DNA from: Candidatus Acetothermia bacterium
GTDB taxonomy: Bacteria; Bipolaricaulota; Bipolaricaulia; Bipolaricaulales; Bipolaricaulaceae
Assembly (NCBI GenBank): GCA_011057175.1
Contig: DSBZ01000126.1
Span: 1 to 8,488, forward strand
Reading direction: 5' to 3'
Length of the DNA stretch: 8,488 nt
Below, piece after piece: positions 5,926-8,488 of the stretch. Both the position numbers and the translations under genes were made by a program. Below the pieces are notes generated by a model. That model had not been told where the DNA came from. It did no database searches and saw nothing but the letters and a program-made list of their open reading frames with translations. How positions within the stretch are numbered: position 1 is the stretch's first letter; each line of letters begins with the position of its first letter.

Positions 5926-6228
5926 ATGCCAGAGTTCGGATCGGCGTTTTCCGGGTTGGCAAGCGAAAGGAAGCTCACCCACGCTGAGCTCGTGCGTGCG
6001 ATTCGGTTCATGATCGCGGCCGAATACGAGGCGATTCAGCTGTACATGCAGCTCGCCGAGTCGACCGACAACGAGCTCGCGGTCGACGTGTTGACGGACA
6101 TCGCCGACGAGGAGCGGGTGCATGCCGGCGAGTTCCTGCGGCTCCTTCGCGAGCTGGCCCCGGACGAGGCGAAGTTCTACGCCGCGGGAGAGGAAGAAGT
6201 GGAAGAGGAGATCAAGAAGCGCTCCTAG
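5926..6228 (+). CDS. EncFtn-like half-ferritin (encapsulin-associated ferritin-like protein), 100 residues
   Basis: This is a short two-helix ferritin-like protein. ELVRAIRFMIAAEYEAIQLY (21-40) and VLTDIADEERVHAGEFLRLL (55-74) place Glu33, Glu63 and His66 with the same 30- and 3-residue spacing as Glu32-Glu62-His65 of the encapsulated ferritin EncFtn. The sequence also closely resembles the ferritin-like domain fused to the N-terminus of the Pyrococcus furiosus encapsulin shell protein (A-E-x-x-A-I-N/Q-L-Y, L-L-D-I/V-A-x-E-E-x-H-V/A-G-E-F). Such proteins oxidise iron as dimers-of-dimers and usually act inside encapsulin shells. Here it stands alone: no shell gene is in the window, and the C-terminus (EVEEEIKKRS) lacks an obvious encapsulin-targeting tail. 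The ATG at 5926 follows AGGAGG with 4 bases between; upstream in-frame codons look non-coding. A hairpin follows the stop. Confidence 0.85.
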   Translation: MPEFGSAFSGLASERKLTHAELVRAIRFMIAAEYEAIQLYMQLAESTDNELAVDVLTDIADEERVHAGEFLRLLRELAPDEAKFYAAGEEEVEEEIKKRS

Positions 6229-6229
6229 C

Positions 6230-6248
6230 GCCCGCCGCAGCGGCGGGC
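6230..6248 (+). terminator. Possible terminator hairpin after the ferritin-like gene
   Basis: GCCCGCCGC and GCGGCGGGC form a perfect inverted repeat around a single A (in practice a 7-base-pair stem with loop GCAGC), starting 1 base after the stop. No T-run follows, so it may only attenuate transcription into the flavodoxin gene. Confidence 0.45.
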
Positions 6249-6332
6249 ACCCCGCCCATCGCCTGTAGGGTGCTGTTCGATCTCGCTACGATTCCGAGCC
6301 GGATCCACAGGCGAAGGAGGGAAGAAACGAGG

Positions 6333-6809
6333 GTGCTTGTGCTCTACCACTCGCGGACGGGGAACACGAAGCGGCTCGCCGAGGCCGTGGCCGAGGGGGC
6401 GCGGAGCGTGGGGGGCTGCGAGGTCCTCCTGCGGACCCCGGACACGGTGACGGTGGAGGAGTTCCGGGGGAGCCACGCCGTGATCGTGGGCTCCCCGGTG
6501 TACTTCGGGGGGATGGCCGCCGAGCTCAAGAAGGTGGTGGACGACTTCGTGAAGGTGCGGCGGCACATGGAGGGGAAGGTCGGCGCGGCGTTCGCCACGA
6601 GCGCACACCCCAGCGGCGGCAAGGAGACGACGCTCCTCGCGATCCACCAGGCCCTCCTCATCTACGGGATGATCGTGGTGGGGGATCCGCTTGAGGCCGG
6701 CGGGCACTACGGGGTGGCCTGCGCCGGGGCGCCCGACGCAGCGACGCTCGAGGCCGGGCGGAAGCTCGGGGCGCGGGTGGCCCAGATCGCCCAGAAGCTC
6801 TTCTCCTAG
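6333..6809 (+). CDS. Flavodoxin-like FMN-binding protein (WrbA/NADPH-quinone-reductase-like)
   Basis: A 158-residue protein from GTG at 6333. The first strand and FMN phosphate loop are VLVLYHSRTGNTKRLAEAV. A second loop, VIVGSPVYFGGMAAELKKVV, contacts the isoalloxazine ring, and FATSAHPSGGKETTLLAIHQ followed by YGMIVVGDP and GGHYGVACAGAPD matches the WrbA/flavodoxin_2-like branch rather than short electron-carrier flavodoxins. The likely role is as a soluble electron-transfer or quinone-reducing flavoprotein. AAGGAGGG at 6314-6321 is 11 bases before this GTG, somewhat long. The in-frame GTG at 6270 would add 21 basic, non-conserved residues and has no ribosome site, so I reject it. It lies about 100 bases after the half-ferritin gene. 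Both are redox/iron related and could be co-expressed, but an intervening hairpin makes this uncertain. It converges on the hsdR fragment. Confidence 0.87.
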   Translation: MLVLYHSRTGNTKRLAEAVAEGARSVGGCEVLLRTPDTVTVEEFRGSHAVIVGSPVYFGGMAAELKKVVDDFVKVRRHMEGKVGAAFATSAHPSGGKETTLLAIHQALLIYGMIVVGDPLEAGGHYGVACAGAPDAATLEAGRKLGARVAQIAQKLFS

Positions 6810-6831
6810 CGGGGTCGCCGCCCCTGACCGG

Positions 6832-8406
<1,575 letters not shown>

Positions 8407-8488
8407 GGTGGGGCTGTTGGGCCCCGAAGACTGGCTAAGTGGAACCGCCGAATGGAGGTGCGGCGCCCTGCCGGACCTGTCGGGAGGG

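Noticed and set aside
6270..6332. An upstream GTG start for the flavodoxin-like gene
   Set aside because: The flavodoxin fold starts at VLVLYHSRTGNT, and the AAGGAGGG site lies between this GTG and the one at 6333.
6811..6824. A GGGG...CCCC hairpin between the flavodoxin and hsdR ends
   Set aside because: The stem is only 4 base pairs with no T-run, too weak to call a terminator.

Overview
The window is GC-rich bacterial DNA. It shows strong AAGGAGG-type ribosome binding sites, several GTG/TTG starts and one probable CTG start, and TAG, TGA and TAA all used as normal gene ends. There is no rRNA, tRNA or CRISPR array. The gene content (molybdenum-enzyme maturation factor, EncFtn-type half-ferritin, DUF3795 and CxxC small proteins, THEP1-type NTPase) suggests an uncultured, possibly anaerobic or thermophilic, deep-branching bacterium. 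That is an inference; no gene here fixes the taxon.

Positions 1-2656 form a tightly packed + strand block. It holds the tail of a PLP-dependent cysteine-synthase-like enzyme, an XdhC-type molybdenum hydroxylase maturation factor, a single-chain fusion of a THEP1-type NTPase to a YrrT-like SAM methyltransferase that most likely starts at a CTG overlapping the xdhC stop, and a pyridoxamine-phosphate-oxidase-fold protein. The first three genes abut or overlap and are probably one operon. They may serve a molybdenum hydroxylase or a purine/amino-acid catabolic pathway encoded to the left.

Positions 2687-3859 hold a PadR-family regulator with an unusual Cys/His-rich segment, followed by the remnant of a chromate transporter (only the C-terminal half, with a frameshift). 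A GC-rich hairpin at 3866-3887 closes this unit and the converging minus-strand gene for a 56-residue CxxC zinc-binding protein (3900-4070). The stretch 4071-4515 has no intact gene, but may carry the decayed tail of an FtsX/MacB-like permease. A DUF3795 Cys-rich protein follows at 4516-4983.

On the minus strand, 5000-5809 encodes a secreted DNA/RNA non-specific endonuclease interrupted by one in-frame TAG. It diverges from a 100-residue EncFtn-like half-ferritin (5926-6228), which is followed by a flavodoxin-like protein (6333-6809). From the right edge to 6832, the minus strand encodes the C-terminal half of a type I restriction subunit HsdR. The nuclease domain and first motor domain are absent and replaced by unrelated sequence, a sign of rearrangement.

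Several decayed genes close together (chrA, the permease tail, the amber nuclease, hsdR) mark 3.2-8.4 kb as an eroding accessory region. The clearest candidates for something new are the NTPase-methyltransferase fusion beside xdhC and the Cys/His-rich PadR regulator.
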